Assembly (NCBI GenBank): GCA_049366815.1 | Contig: JBMNCO010000132.1 | Coordinates: forward strand, 1 to 64,000 | Reading direction: 5' to 3' | From: CAYNYM01 sp049366815 | Lineage (GTDB): Bacteria > Desulfobacterota > DSM-4660 > Desulfatiglandales > HGW-15 | DNA: 64,000 bases | Shown: positions 18,987 through 28,127 of the stretch, in pieces | Layout of the letters: every line of letters begins with the position of its first letter | Numbering within the stretch: position 1 is the stretch's first letter | The notes under the pieces: generated by a model | Told to the model about the DNA's origin: nothing | Databases searched by the model: none | Seen by the model: only the letters and a program-made list of their open reading frames with translations | Position numbers and translations under genes: made by a program

Positions 18987-19096
18987 GTTCGAAAGGAAAT
19001 CATGCACCCTTTCTTACGTTCCAAAGCTCCCGGACTGGTCACTTCAGAAAGGGAGCCTGATTTCCTCACAGTTATTGGAAAGGGCTAAATTCATAC
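18987..19096. repeat. Dispersed palindromic repeat family 1, intact-core copy
   Basis: Left arm GGAAATCATGCACCCTTTCT and right arm AGAAAGGGAGCCTGATTTCC are inverted repeats around a core of about 30 bases containing AAGCTCCCGGACTGGTC. The right arm continues into GTTATTGGAAAGGGC. Related copies lie at 1-56 and 34150-34390. It sits in the 347-base gap between mscL and the HIT gene; no coding capacity. Confidence 0.82.
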
Positions 19097-19248
19097 GAAT
19101 TGCTCAGCTTTAGAATTTATATAATATTTCAAGGTTGGCTTGAATCCCAAGAAAATTATCTTATTTTAAAAAAGTTTTTGTGGGAGTTATTTTGCCTTGA
19201 CATCTATGGCGGGGAATAATTTTTTAACAGGAATCGGGTTGTTGCTCC

Positions 19249-19713
19249 ATGAGTCATTGTAAATTCTGCGATATGATAGATAACAATGCATATGACATCA
19301 TTTACAGTGATCGTTTGTATGCCGCTTCTCTGGACAATTGTCCCAAAAACGTCGGACATTTTCTGATATTCACCAGAAGACACATCAAAAGTGTTTTTGA
19401 TTTGACAGATGAAGAAATGCTTGAAGGCAGAAAGGTCCTGGACAGCGTGCTGAAGGATTTTCCGAATATCGACTTCATAGGAAGGTACAGGCATTTTATT
19501 TCTCTGGCGCCGGCCTCAGACAAAAAGGTTATTGAACGATGCCATAATGCCGTCGAATTTATTGAGCGGGAGTCAAAGCTTGAGCCCTCAGGGTTTTCTT
19601 ACGGCGTCAATGAAGGTATGGATTCAGGAAAAGAACACGACCACTTGCATATGCATGTGGTTCCCGCCTATACCAACAGCACGAATAGACGCGGCTTCAG
19701 GTTTTTGTTTTGA
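19249..19713 (+). CDS. HIT-family protein
   Basis: A 154-residue protein with the histidine triad HDHLHMHVVP near residues 128-137 and an N-terminal CKFCDMI segment. HIT proteins hydrolyse or transfer nucleotidyl groups from nucleoside phosphates. The triad is intact, so activity is likely; the substrate is unknown. The ATG at 19249 begins the alignable sequence. It is a stand-alone gene after a repeat-rich region. Confidence 0.85.
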   Translation: MSHCKFCDMIDNNAYDIIYSDRLYAASLDNCPKNVGHFLIFTRRHIKSVFDLTDEEMLEGRKVLDSVLKDFPNIDFIGRYRHFISLAPASDKKVIERCHNAVEFIERESKLEPSGFSYGVNEGMDSGKEHDHLHMHVVPAYTNSTNRRGFRFLF

Positions 19714-20077
19714 GTCCGTCCCTGGACCGAATCCCACCCTTAGACCTGCGCCGGCACAGCCCGGCCATCGGCCCCGACTTCCGCACTTTCCATTGATTCA
19801 GCCGACAGAACAGGCTGTTTGTCGGTGATGATGCAGCCTTACTTTATTTCGTTTTTCCGGAAGGGCTGGACCACAACATGAGGCATGATATTTTGTCTTG
19901 ACACACCATACCAATATTGCTAGAGCTTGTCTTGCATTGAAAATGCAGGTTTTATCACAGGCCAAGCGTACATCTTCTTGTATATCTGTTATCCCTTGAC
20001 GAGTTCAACAGGTTTTCAAAAATACGGTTCAAGCGTGCTAAAATTTCACCAAATTTCTCAAGTCTGAGAGAGGGAAA
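19714..20077 (+). promoter_or_regulatory. Leader of the molybdoenzyme operon with candidate promoter
   Basis: These 364 bases carry no convincing gene. TTGACA at 19898-19903 and TAGAGC at 19921-19926 are separated by 17 bases and would drive the operon from about 150 bases upstream of its first gene. A second, weaker candidate starts at TTGACG 19996-20001. Consensus match only. Confidence 0.35.
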
Positions 20078-22447
20078 ATGAAACCTTTTAGTCATAAGAA
20101 CGCCAAGACTGTCAAAGAAGCAGTCAAACTGCAGGGCAAAGGCAAGACCAAACTGATTGCCGGCGGGACCGACCTCCTCGGGATATTAAAGGATAAGATC
20201 CTCCCTGAGTATCCGGAGACCGTAATCAATATCAAGACCATCCCAAACCTGGACTACATCAAAGAGGATGCCAGAGGACTCAAGATCGGGGCCCTGACGA
20301 AGCTGGAGGATATCGCGGCCTCCCCCATAGTCAAGGATAAGTATAAGATACTCGCTGAGGCGGCTGATTCAGTAGCGACTCCCCACATCCGCACCATGGG
20401 CACTCTGGGCGGCAACCTTTGCCAGGATGTGCGTTGCTGGTACTACCGATACCCGGACCAGATAGGTGGACGCATCGACTGCTATCTGAAAGGTGGCAAG
20501 GAGTGTTATGCGCTGACCAGGGAGAACCAGTATCACTCGATATTCGGAGGGATGAGGTTTGTCGCTCCACCCTGCCGGTCAGCCTGCCCCAGTCATGTCA
20601 ATATACCCGCCTACCTGAATGCCATAGGAGAGGATGACCTCCTTGAAGCAGCCAGGGAGCTACTGAACAACAACCCGCTCCCGGCCATAACCGGCCGGGT
20701 ATGCCCGCATTTTTGTGAACAGTCGTGCAACCGCGGTCATTTCGATGAGTCCCTGTCAATCAGGGATATCGAGCGATTCATCGGAGACTATATCCTGGAT
20801 AAGGGCGATGAAGTCATTGAAAAACCCAGGGAAAGCACGCGCAAGAAGGTGGCGATAATCGGCTCCGGCCCGGCGGGCCTTGCCGCAGCTTACTACCTCA
20901 GGTTATCGGGGCATCGCGTTACTGTCTTCGACCGGATGGAAGAGGCCGGAGGATTACTGAGATATGTCATTCCATCTTACAGGCTCCCGAAAGATATTGT
21001 GAGACGCACGATACAACTGCTCGAGAATATGGGGATTGAATTCAAACTCAAAGTGGATATCGGTCAGGATGTCACCGTCGATAATCTCAGGAAAGAGTAT
21101 AACGCCGTCTTTATCGGCACCGGCGCCTGGAATCCCGTATCCATCGGTCTGGACGGCGAAGAAAAAACCGTATTCGGGCTGGATTTTCTGGCTGATATTC
21201 AAAAGGGGATCAAAAAGCCCCTCGGTAAGAAGGTCCTGGTCATTGGAGGAGGCAATGCAGCCATTGATGTAGCCGTCAGTTCGTTGCGCCTGGGCGCTCA
21301 AGAGGCCACGATGGCATGTCTGGAAAAGAAAGAAGAGATGCCGGCACTCCCATGGGAAATTGAGCAGGCCGAAGAAGAGAATATCAGGCTCATGCCATCC
21401 TGGGGCCCTCACAAGATACTCAAAACCAAGGGAAAAGTAGTCGGGATGGAACTCATCCGCTGCACCTCGGTCTATGACTCCCTGGGGCGCTTTGCCCCGA
21501 CCTACGATGAGCGTGTCAAGACTACTGTTGAGGCGGACGCCATCCTTATGGCGGTCGGTTATGCGACAGACCTGAAATTTGCGGAAGGAATCGTCAACAT
21601 AAACCGCGGTCTGATCGTAGCTGACCACGAAACCCAGGCAACCAACTTGCGCGGCGTCTTTGCCGGTGGTGCGGTGGCACGCGGTCCTGCAACGGTCATA
21701 GAAGCAATCGCCGACGGGAAGAGGGCTGCATTCGCCATGGACGCATATCTGAAGAAGGTCGGAAGGGAAAAGGAGAATGCCGCCGCGACTCTATTGAAAT
21801 TTAATTCCGAATATTACAAAAAATCAGATAAACTGAAGGCATCCAGAATCGCATTAAATAGACGCACAATAGACATTGAAGACACTCCCGGTTTTGGTCT
21901 GAACCAGATCGAGACCGAAGCAAACAGGTGTTTCAACTGTGGTTGCGTGTCCGTTAATGCTTCTGATACCGGGGTAGCCCTTGAGGCTCTCAATGCCAGG
22001 GTGAAGATTGTCGGCGCAAAGGGGACCAGGACTATACCCGTTACTGAATTCTTCGGCTCCTTACCCAATGTGCTCGAAGAAGGGGACATTGTTACAGAAA
22101 TTCAGGTCCCTGCACCACGCGACGGGGCCAGGCAGACATTCCTCAAATTCCGTTTGCGTGATGCGATAGATTTTGCCCTGGTGAGTGTTGCATCTGTGGT
22201 TTCTCTGGACAATGGTATCTGTCAGGACGCACGTATCGTGTTGGGTGCAGTCGCCCCGCGTCCGTTAAGGGCCTTTGCAGCGGAAAAAGCGTTAGTCGGG
22301 CAGGCACTCGATGATAAACAGGCCGCTGCTGCGGCGGAGGCTGCTCTTGAGGACGCGCTGCCGCTGGAGAAGAACAGCTATAAGATTCCCATTGCCAGGG
22401 AAATGGTCCAGCGTGCTGTTGCAAATCTTGAAAATTCCGGGAAATGA
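20078..22447 (+). CDS. hcrB: Molybdenum-hydroxylase FAD subunit (HcrB type) with an inserted GltD-like NAD(P)H/Fe-S domain
   Basis: A 789-residue chimera. Residues 1-160 are the FAD-binding domain of the xanthine-dehydrogenase family (IAGGTDLLG, TMGTLGGNLCQDVRCWYY), with the extra cysteines (C120, C135, C143) typical of 4-hydroxybenzoyl-CoA reductase beta subunits, which bind a [4Fe-4S] cluster. At about residue 161, where the fourth cysteine is expected, a GltD-like module of roughly 460 residues is inserted. It has an Fe-S motif set (C166, C170, C209, C213, C217), GSGPAG at 262-267 for FAD and GGGNAA at 390-395 for NAD(P)H. The FAD-domain sequence resumes at CGCVSVNASDTGVAL (C623) and ends normally. 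The frame is open throughout. It likely feeds pyridine-nucleotide electrons directly into the reductase. Confidence 0.85.
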   Translation: MKPFSHKNAKTVKEAVKLQGKGKTKLIAGGTDLLGILKDKILPEYPETVINIKTIPNLDYIKEDARGLKIGALTKLEDIAASPIVKDKYKILAEAADSVATPHIRTMGTLGGNLCQDVRCWYYRYPDQIGGRIDCYLKGGKECYALTRENQYHSIFGGMRFVAPPCRSACPSHVNIPAYLNAIGEDDLLEAARELLNNNPLPAITGRVCPHFCEQSCNRGHFDESLSIRDIERFIGDYILDKGDEVIEKPRESTRKKVAIIGSGPAGLAAAYYLRLSGHRVTVFDRMEEAGGLLRYVIPSYRLPKDIVRRTIQLLENMGIEFKLKVDIGQDVTVDNLRKEYNAVFIGTGAWNPVSIGLDGEEKTVFGLDFLADIQKGIKKPLGKKVLVIGGGNAAIDVAVSSLRLGAQEATMACLEKKEEMPALPWEIEQAEEENIRLMPSWGPHKILKTKGKVVGMELIRCTSVYDSLGRFAPTYDERVKTTVEADAILMAVGYATDLKFAEGIVNINRGLIVADHETQATNLRGVFAGGAVARGPATVIEAIADGKRAAFAMDAYLKKVGREKENAAATLLKFNSEYYKKSDKLKASRIALNRRTIDIEDTPGFGLNQIETEANRCFNCGCVSVNASDTGVALEALNARVKIVGAKGTRTIPVTEFFGSLPNVLEEGDIVTEIQVPAPRDGARQTFLKFRLRDAIDFALVSVASVVSLDNGICQDARIVLGAVAPRPLRAFAAEKALVGQALDDKQAAAAAEAALEDALPLEKNSYKIPIAREMVQRAVANLENSGK

Positions 22448-22454
22448 GGTCATT

Positions 22455-22955
22455 ATGACTGACAAGAAAACAATAAATCTGGTAGTCAACGGTAAGCCCT
22501 ATGAACTGATGATCGGAAAAGACATCATCCCATCGGACACGTTGGCAGAGACACTGCGAAATCATCTGGGTCTGCTCGGTACAAAGATTTCTTGCGACCG
22601 GGGAGCCTGCGGCTCCTGCACCGTAATCCTTGACGGCAAGGCCGTCCTGTCATGCACGACACTGACCGTGGAGTGCGACGGTGCGAGCGTGACGACCATC
22701 GAAGGTCTGGAAGACCCCAAAACAGGTCAGTTGGACCCGATTCAACAGGCCTTTATTGATCACACCGCCTTTCAGTGCGGTTTTTGCACCCCCGGCATCA
22801 TCATGACAGTCAAAGACTTGTTAAACAAAAATCCCAAACCTACGGAGGGTGAAATCAAGAACGCCCTTTCCGGCAATTTCTGCCGCTGTATTTCACATTA
22901 TGAAGTCTTAGAAACCGTCACTGCTGTAATCGAAGGTGGGAAGCATGGCAAATAA
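22455..22955 (+). CDS. hcrC: Molybdenum-hydroxylase [2Fe-2S] subunit (HcrC type)
   Basis: A 166-residue small subunit with both [2Fe-2S] motifs of the xanthine-oxidase family: the plant-ferredoxin-like CDRGACGSC with a later Cys, and the C-terminal CGFCTPG and FCRC pair. The ATG at 22455 begins MTDKKTINLVVNG; the open frame further upstream overlaps the previous gene and is not coding. It sits 7 bases after the FAD-subunit stop and overlaps the next gene by 11 bases. It shuttles electrons between the FAD subunit and the molybdenum site. Confidence 0.9.
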   Translation: MTDKKTINLVVNGKPYELMIGKDIIPSDTLAETLRNHLGLLGTKISCDRGACGSCTVILDGKAVLSCTTLTVECDGASVTTIEGLEDPKTGQLDPIQQAFIDHTAFQCGFCTPGIIMTVKDLLNKNPKPTEGEIKNALSGNFCRCISHYEVLETVTAVIEGGKHGK

Positions 22956-25194
22956 TTACCGTTACATTGGAAAAGATACACCACGTAAAGACGCGAGAGA
23001 TATCGTCACGGGAAAAGCGCAATACCTGGATGACGTACGCCTGCCGAATATGCTGATCGGTAGAGTGTGCAGGAGCCCCATCCCCCATGCCAACATTATA
23101 AGTATAGATGTCGACCGGGCTGCAGCCCTACCCGGTGTCCACGCGGTGCTGACACATAAAGATGTAACAGATGCTATCTGGGGCATCCCCAATCACATGA
23201 AGCTCCTGGACAAAAAGGTCCGTTTTGTCGGTGATGCCGTTGCGCTGGTGGCCGCGGACACCGCCGAGATAGCTGATAAAGCAATTGAACTCATCCAGGT
23301 GGAATACGAGCCGCTGGCAGCCTGCTACGACGTCGAAGATGCCATCAACCCGAGCCAGCCGCCGCTCTATGACCAGTACCCGAATAACACGATTCCCCAG
23401 ATTTCCAAGCTGTTGCAAAATGTGATCAAGGGAGATGTGGATAAAGGCTTTGCGGAGGCTGATGAAGTCATCGAGGGCACGGGATTCTATGAGTGTTTTC
23501 CCAATCCACTGCCCCCGGAACCGCCCGGCGTCGTTGCATACTGGGAAAATCCGGATAAACTGGTAGCCTACGTGGCGACTCAATCACTCGGTCTGAACAA
23601 ATACCTGGCGCAACCTTTCTTTGGTATGGCGGAAACGCAATTTATCGCCACACAGTGCGGAGGAAGCTATGGGACGAAAAATGCCAACCTGACACCAATC
23701 GGTTATGCAGCCGAACTATCGAAGGCAACCAGACGACCGGTCAAGATCTATTACACAAAAGAGGAGCACCTGGCCGCCTACTCATTGCGCATTTCATGCC
23801 GCATTAATGCCCGTGTCGGTATCAAAAAGGACGGTACGGTCACGGCCGTAACCGGAGACTGGGTGGTCAACACCGGCGCGGGTTCGGAGGCGGGACCACA
23901 TGAGATTGCCGTGGGCTGCGGTGAGCTTCAACTGGTCCTGCGTTGTCCGAACTGGGACCTTCGCTCAAGGCTGGTCCTCACCAACCGGGCGCCCACGGGC
24001 ATTGTCCGGGGTTACGGCGGACAGGAACTGGAAAGCTCCATTCTGCCCATCCTGGGCATGGCCATGGAAAAGGTCGGCGTTAACCCGGTGGACTTCTTCA
24101 AAAAGAACTTTGTCAGGGCAGGCGATCAATACTTCTGGCGCAACGGTAAGAAGTACGTCTACCGAGGTGTGGACTTTTCTCCAGCCATTGATAACGGCGC
24201 AGCAAAATTTGGTTGGAAAGAAAAATGGAAGGGATGGGGGAAACCCACCTCCGTCGATGGGAACAAACGACGGGGTGTGGGGCTGGGCATCCACTGTAAT
24301 GCGGATGTCGGTGAAGACGATTCGGAGGCATGGGTAAAACTGACCCCGGACGGCCGCGCTCTTGTTTTGGCCGCGGTTTCAGAGGCCGGGCAAGGTCAGC
24401 GCAGCAGCTTGGTAAAGATGGCTGCTGAGGTGCTTCAGCTCCCCTTGGACCGTGTCACCATGAGTTTTCCGGATACAGACGGGAATCCGTTCGATTTCGC
24501 CCTGGTAGGTTCACGGGGGACCTTTACCACAGGTTCCGCTGTGATACAGGCCGCCGAGGATGCCCGGCGTCAGCTCCTGGAAATGGCGGCATCGGTGATG
24601 AACCTCAAACCTGAAGAACTCGATACGGAAGACGGGTACGTATTCGAGATCAAAAATCCCAAGAACAGGTTGCTCTGGCGTAAAGCAACCGGCCTGACGA
24701 GCACTATCCTGGGCAAGGGGAGGTTCGAGGAGGATTTCACGTTAAGTAATTTTCTTATGACATTCGTTGAGGTCGAAGTCGATACGGTCACAGGGAAAAT
24801 TACACTCGTGAAGGTCCTCAACAGCGCTGGATGCGGTCAGGTCATCTCTCCCGCCGTCCTGCAAGGTCAGTTGCACGGCGCCCTGGGGTCTGCGGGTCTG
24901 GACACAGCCATATTCGAAGGCGGTGTGCTGGACCCCAGCATCGGACGCATGGTCAATTCCAACATGATTGACTATAAATGGCGGACTTTCAATGACCTGC
25001 CTCTTTTTGACAACATGACCATGGATACACCTATGCCCACCCACCGTTTCCATGCGGTCGGTGTCGGCGAGATATCCACATCGCCCGGCCCCAGCGCCGT
25101 ACTTATGGCTGTTTACAATGCCATCGGCACAAGGATCATGGACTATCCATTTACTCCGGATAAGGTGTTGAAAGCGCTGGGCAAGATTGAGTAG
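22945..25194 (+). CDS. hcrA: Molybdenum-hydroxylase large subunit (HcrA type)
   Basis: A 749-residue molybdopterin-cytosine-dinucleotide-type catalytic subunit. The start at 22945 follows AGGTGGG. Family segments include the N-terminal KDARDIVTGKAQYLDDVRLPNML, the QCGGSYGTKNA glycine-rich motif, SEAGQGQRSSLVKMAAEVL, and GVGEISTSPGPSAVLMAVYNA near the C-terminus, which carries the active-site Glu. With its two partners it would remove or add a ring hydroxyl. 4-Hydroxybenzoyl-CoA dehydroxylation is the best guess because of the FAD-subunit cluster motif and the carboxylation genes in the window; other aryl substrates remain possible. Confidence 0.85.
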   Translation: MANNYRYIGKDTPRKDARDIVTGKAQYLDDVRLPNMLIGRVCRSPIPHANIISIDVDRAAALPGVHAVLTHKDVTDAIWGIPNHMKLLDKKVRFVGDAVALVAADTAEIADKAIELIQVEYEPLAACYDVEDAINPSQPPLYDQYPNNTIPQISKLLQNVIKGDVDKGFAEADEVIEGTGFYECFPNPLPPEPPGVVAYWENPDKLVAYVATQSLGLNKYLAQPFFGMAETQFIATQCGGSYGTKNANLTPIGYAAELSKATRRPVKIYYTKEEHLAAYSLRISCRINARVGIKKDGTVTAVTGDWVVNTGAGSEAGPHEIAVGCGELQLVLRCPNWDLRSRLVLTNRAPTGIVRGYGGQELESSILPILGMAMEKVGVNPVDFFKKNFVRAGDQYFWRNGKKYVYRGVDFSPAIDNGAAKFGWKEKWKGWGKPTSVDGNKRRGVGLGIHCNADVGEDDSEAWVKLTPDGRALVLAAVSEAGQGQRSSLVKMAAEVLQLPLDRVTMSFPDTDGNPFDFALVGSRGTFTTGSAVIQAAEDARRQLLEMAASVMNLKPEELDTEDGYVFEIKNPKNRLLWRKATGLTSTILGKGRFEEDFTLSNFLMTFVEVEVDTVTGKITLVKVLNSAGCGQVISPAVLQGQLHGALGSAGLDTAIFEGGVLDPSIGRMVNSNMIDYKWRTFNDLPLFDNMTMDTPMPTHRFHAVGVGEISTSPGPSAVLMAVYNAIGTRIMDYPFTPDKVLKALGKIE

Positions 25195-25352
25195 CCATGC
25201 ATCATGGGACGGGAAGTGACCGGAATCCGGCGACGGCGCTATTGGAGACTGATCCTCATGAGGGTTAACGCGTATCGCTGATTTTTCTTCCTCCAACCCT
25301 TTTCCGGACCGCAGTAAATGGATGCGTGGGAATCCCTTTTTTTCAAAGATTG

Positions 25353-25380
25353 AAAGACCCCCTTTGATTCGGGGGTCTTT
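25353..25380. terminator. Bidirectional terminator between the molybdoenzyme operon and thiolase
   Basis: A perfect 10-base stem, AAAGACCCCC / GGGGGTCTTT, with an 8-base loop lies between convergent genes. The T tracts are short on both sides (TTT on plus), so efficiency is uncertain. Confidence 0.6.
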
Positions 25381-25392
25381 GGTCGGAATACG

Positions 25393-26598
25393 CTACAATT
25401 CCCTTGTCCAGAGGGACGCCATGGCCGGTCCTCCCCCGACGCAGAGGGAAGCCCCCCCGACACCCAGACCGAGCCGCTCCATTTCATAGTACAGGCTGAC
25501 GATGAGTCGAAGTCCCGTGCAGCCCACGGGATGACCCAGGGAGATTCCGGAACCGTTGTGATTGAAGTCCTCCATGTCCAGATTCATCCCGAAATCCTGT
25601 TTCAGCATTTTTTGCACCCCAATGACCTGCACGCCGAAGGCCTCGTTGATCTCCCAATAATCGACATCCTCAAAGGCCATCCCCGCCTGATCGAGGCATT
25701 TGGGAATGGCCACCGCCGGTCCCAGCCCCATCATTTCAGGGGCCACCCCTGCGGTACAAACACCGATCAGCCTCAGCAACGGTTTCAACCCCAATTCATC
25801 GGCCTTCTTTCCGGACATCATGACCGCGGCCGCAGCGCCGTCGCTGATCCCCGCACCGTTTGCAATGGTCACCACGCCCTTTTCCTGGAACGGCGTCCTC
25901 AAGGCCCCGAATTTTTCGAGACCGGCCTCCCTGTCCACATGTTCATCCGTTTCAAAGGGGACGACCCCTTTTCGGGTCTTGACCTCAACGGGAACGATCT
26001 CCCGCCGGAATCGACCCTCATCTATGGCCCGCCCCGCCCTCATGTGGCTCAAGACGGCATATTCATCGCATTCCCGGCGTCCTATCCCATATTTGACGGC
26101 AAGCTTTTCGGCGGTCACCCCCATGTGACCGGGGACCAACTCATCCACAAAACCGTCGTAGAGCATGTGGTCTTCAATTTTGCCGGGTCCCATCCTGTAT
26201 CCCATCCTTCCTTTAGGAAGGAGATAAGGTGCGTTGGTCATGCTTTCGACGGCTGCAACCAGGGCGATGTCCGTCTTCCCCAGCATGATATTATGGGCGG
26301 CGATCTCCATGGCCCGCATCCCGGAAGCGCAATTCTGGTTGACCGTGACCGCCCCGCTTCGTTCGGAAAGCCCGATTCTGATCCCTACCTGGCGGGCGGG
26401 CAGGGAACCCTGGAGCGCCGTGAAGATCTGTCCCATACATATCTCATCGATCATAGGGGCATCAATGCCTGCCCTTCTGACGGCCTCCGTCCCGACCGCC
26501 ACGGCCAGTTCCCTTGCCGAAACCGTTCGGAGACTTCCCATGAAGTCCCCGATGGCCGTCCGGCAGGCACTCACGATGACGACTTCCTGAATTTCCAT
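25393..26598 (-). CDS. Thiolase (acetyl-CoA acetyltransferase family)
   Basis: A 401-residue thiolase. The nucleophilic Cys is residue 90 in NQNCASGMRA, the His lies in GISLGHPVGCTGLR and the second Cys in SLCVGGGPAMA. The usual NVNGGAIALGHPIG is altered to NHNGSGISLGHPVG, a minor departure. It cleaves or forms 3-oxoacyl-CoA, most likely in terminal beta-oxidation of ring-derived acids. GGAGGGAG precedes the ATG. It converges with the molybdoenzyme operon. The 294-base upstream gap is AT-rich near 26800-26850 and probably holds its promoter, but no clear consensus was picked. Confidence 0.9.
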   Translation of the reverse strand: MEIQEVVIVSACRTAIGDFMGSLRTVSARELAVAVGTEAVRRAGIDAPMIDEICMGQIFTALQGSLPARQVGIRIGLSERSGAVTVNQNCASGMRAMEIAAHNIMLGKTDIALVAAVESMTNAPYLLPKGRMGYRMGPGKIEDHMLYDGFVDELVPGHMGVTAEKLAVKYGIGRRECDEYAVLSHMRAGRAIDEGRFRREIVPVEVKTRKGVVPFETDEHVDREAGLEKFGALRTPFQEKGVVTIANGAGISDGAAAAVMMSGKKADELGLKPLLRLIGVCTAGVAPEMMGLGPAVAIPKCLDQAGMAFEDVDYWEINEAFGVQVIGVQKMLKQDFGMNLDMEDFNHNGSGISLGHPVGCTGLRLIVSLYYEMERLGLGVGGASLCVGGGPAMASLWTREL

Positions 26599-26892
26599 GA
26601 ATCATCTCCCTCCTTCGTCCTGCGACAATAGTGCATCCGTCCAATCTCAACAATCAGCATTCTCTTGGTATCCCGGGCATCGCAACCACGGAATCATCCC
26701 CTTCGGCTCTTGTAGGTCAAACGCCGTCAGGAGGAATACCACAATATTGGATCAGATTCAATTTGGAGATCATGGTTTCGGCATCAGAATAAAGAAAGCG
26801 TTTTAAAACTTTATAATACAGTAAATATAGTATCTTATAAAGATCCTTGAAATGATTGCTTCAAATCTAATGACCACCCATCTTGATGTGGT

Positions 26893-27870
26893 TCAACACT
26901 CCCGACTTTGCTCCATGGCACTCATCAGGGCATAGACGTGCCGGGTGAGCGGCATGGAGACATTCTTTACCTGAGCCTCCCTCAGTGCGAAACCAAAGAT
27001 GGACTCCCGCTCGGTGGGACGTCCTGAAATCAAGTCCCGCGCAAGGGAGGCCATGACCTTGGTCGCGCCCTTGGCCTTCAAGTCTTCACCCCTTGTTTGG
27101 AGGAGTCTGACGGCCTCTTCCCTCGAGGCGCGAGAAATCGTTTTGACCTCGAATCCGGGGTAGTCATCGACCTCCACGCCACTCGCCGTGGCCAGTTCAG
27201 CATATTCGCAGTACAACTGTGCGATCAAATCGGCGCTGTGCGGGTTGAGCAGGGCCTTGTAGTAAGGCAGCCCGGTGAGTCCACAAATGGCGGAACCGGC
27301 GGCGAAATTGATCCACTTGCACCAGTCCGCACTCACCACCTTCGTACTAGCCTCGGCCTTCAGCCCCCCATCGTTCATCATTTTCACGGCGGCCCTTACG
27401 CGGGGTGTGATGGATCCATCCAGTTCCCCCAGATAGGTAATGACGCTCATGGTATGCCGAATGATCATTTCATCTTCTCGCGTCGCCGCTTCAAGGCAAC
27501 AACCGCCTATGACCTTGTCCCGCCCGAAGTATCTTTCCAGAATGCCTTCTTTGTCCACGCCGTTTTGTATGGAAACGATTGCCTGAATCCGGTCCCTGAG
27601 ATGGGCGATTGAAGAGACCGCCTCATCGGTGTGGAAGGTCTTCACGCAAACGATGACAAAATCGATGTCTTTCAATAACCGGCTGTCGTCCACTGCGTTG
27701 AGCCTGACCTTGAAGGATTCCCCAGAATTGGTCCTGATTTCAACCGGTTCCTTGTTGAGCCTCGCGGCGGTTTCAGGTAAATCCAGCATGGTGACGCCAG
27801 CACCGCCCCGCGTCATATAGGCCCCCAGCAGGGTCCCGATGGCCCCTGCCCCGAGGATGAGTGTTTTCAT
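26893..27870 (-). CDS. Ketopantoate reductase (PanE/ApbA) family protein
   Basis: A 325-residue NAD(P)-dependent reductase with the N-terminal dinucleotide fold LILGAGAIGTLLGAYM and the C-terminal helical domain containing KWINFAAGSAICGLTGLPY. The start at 27870 has GAGG 5 bases upstream; a TTG two codons earlier is in frame. Family members reduce 2-dehydropantoate or other 2-oxo acids. With thiolase next on the same strand, a role in CoA-precursor supply or a side 2-oxo-acid reaction is possible; the substrate is not decidable. Confidence 0.8.
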   Translation of the reverse strand: MKTLILGAGAIGTLLGAYMTRGGAGVTMLDLPETAARLNKEPVEIRTNSGESFKVRLNAVDDSRLLKDIDFVIVCVKTFHTDEAVSSIAHLRDRIQAIVSIQNGVDKEGILERYFGRDKVIGGCCLEAATREDEMIIRHTMSVITYLGELDGSITPRVRAAVKMMNDGGLKAEASTKVVSADWCKWINFAAGSAICGLTGLPYYKALLNPHSADLIAQLYCEYAELATASGVEVDDYPGFEVKTISRASREEAVRLLQTRGEDLKAKGATKVMASLARDLISGRPTERESIFGFALREAQVKNVSMPLTRHVYALMSAMEQSREC

Positions 27871-28127
27871 GGACAACCTCCCTCAAAATGCAAAACCTGA
27901 CCTGATCGGAACAGGCATTCAAGATCATTTCGAAGGTCCCGCAAAAAGTCAAGAAATGACGATTTACGGCCTTTTCCGAGTTCATCAATATTGAACAGAC
28001 TGATCGTCCACCCCGTCCTTGCAGAAGTCCACTTTCGGTCTTAGTATATGTACATTCATTCATGTCCAAAACAAAGCAATTTCCTGTTGTTCAAGTTTAT
28101 TTTTGAGGAAGGAAAGAACTGAAGGAT

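Noticed and set aside
25531..26631. 366-codon plus-strand frame opposite thiolase
   Set aside because: It is antisense to an intact thiolase with all catalytic residues; composition is rich in His and Pro as expected from the opposite strand.
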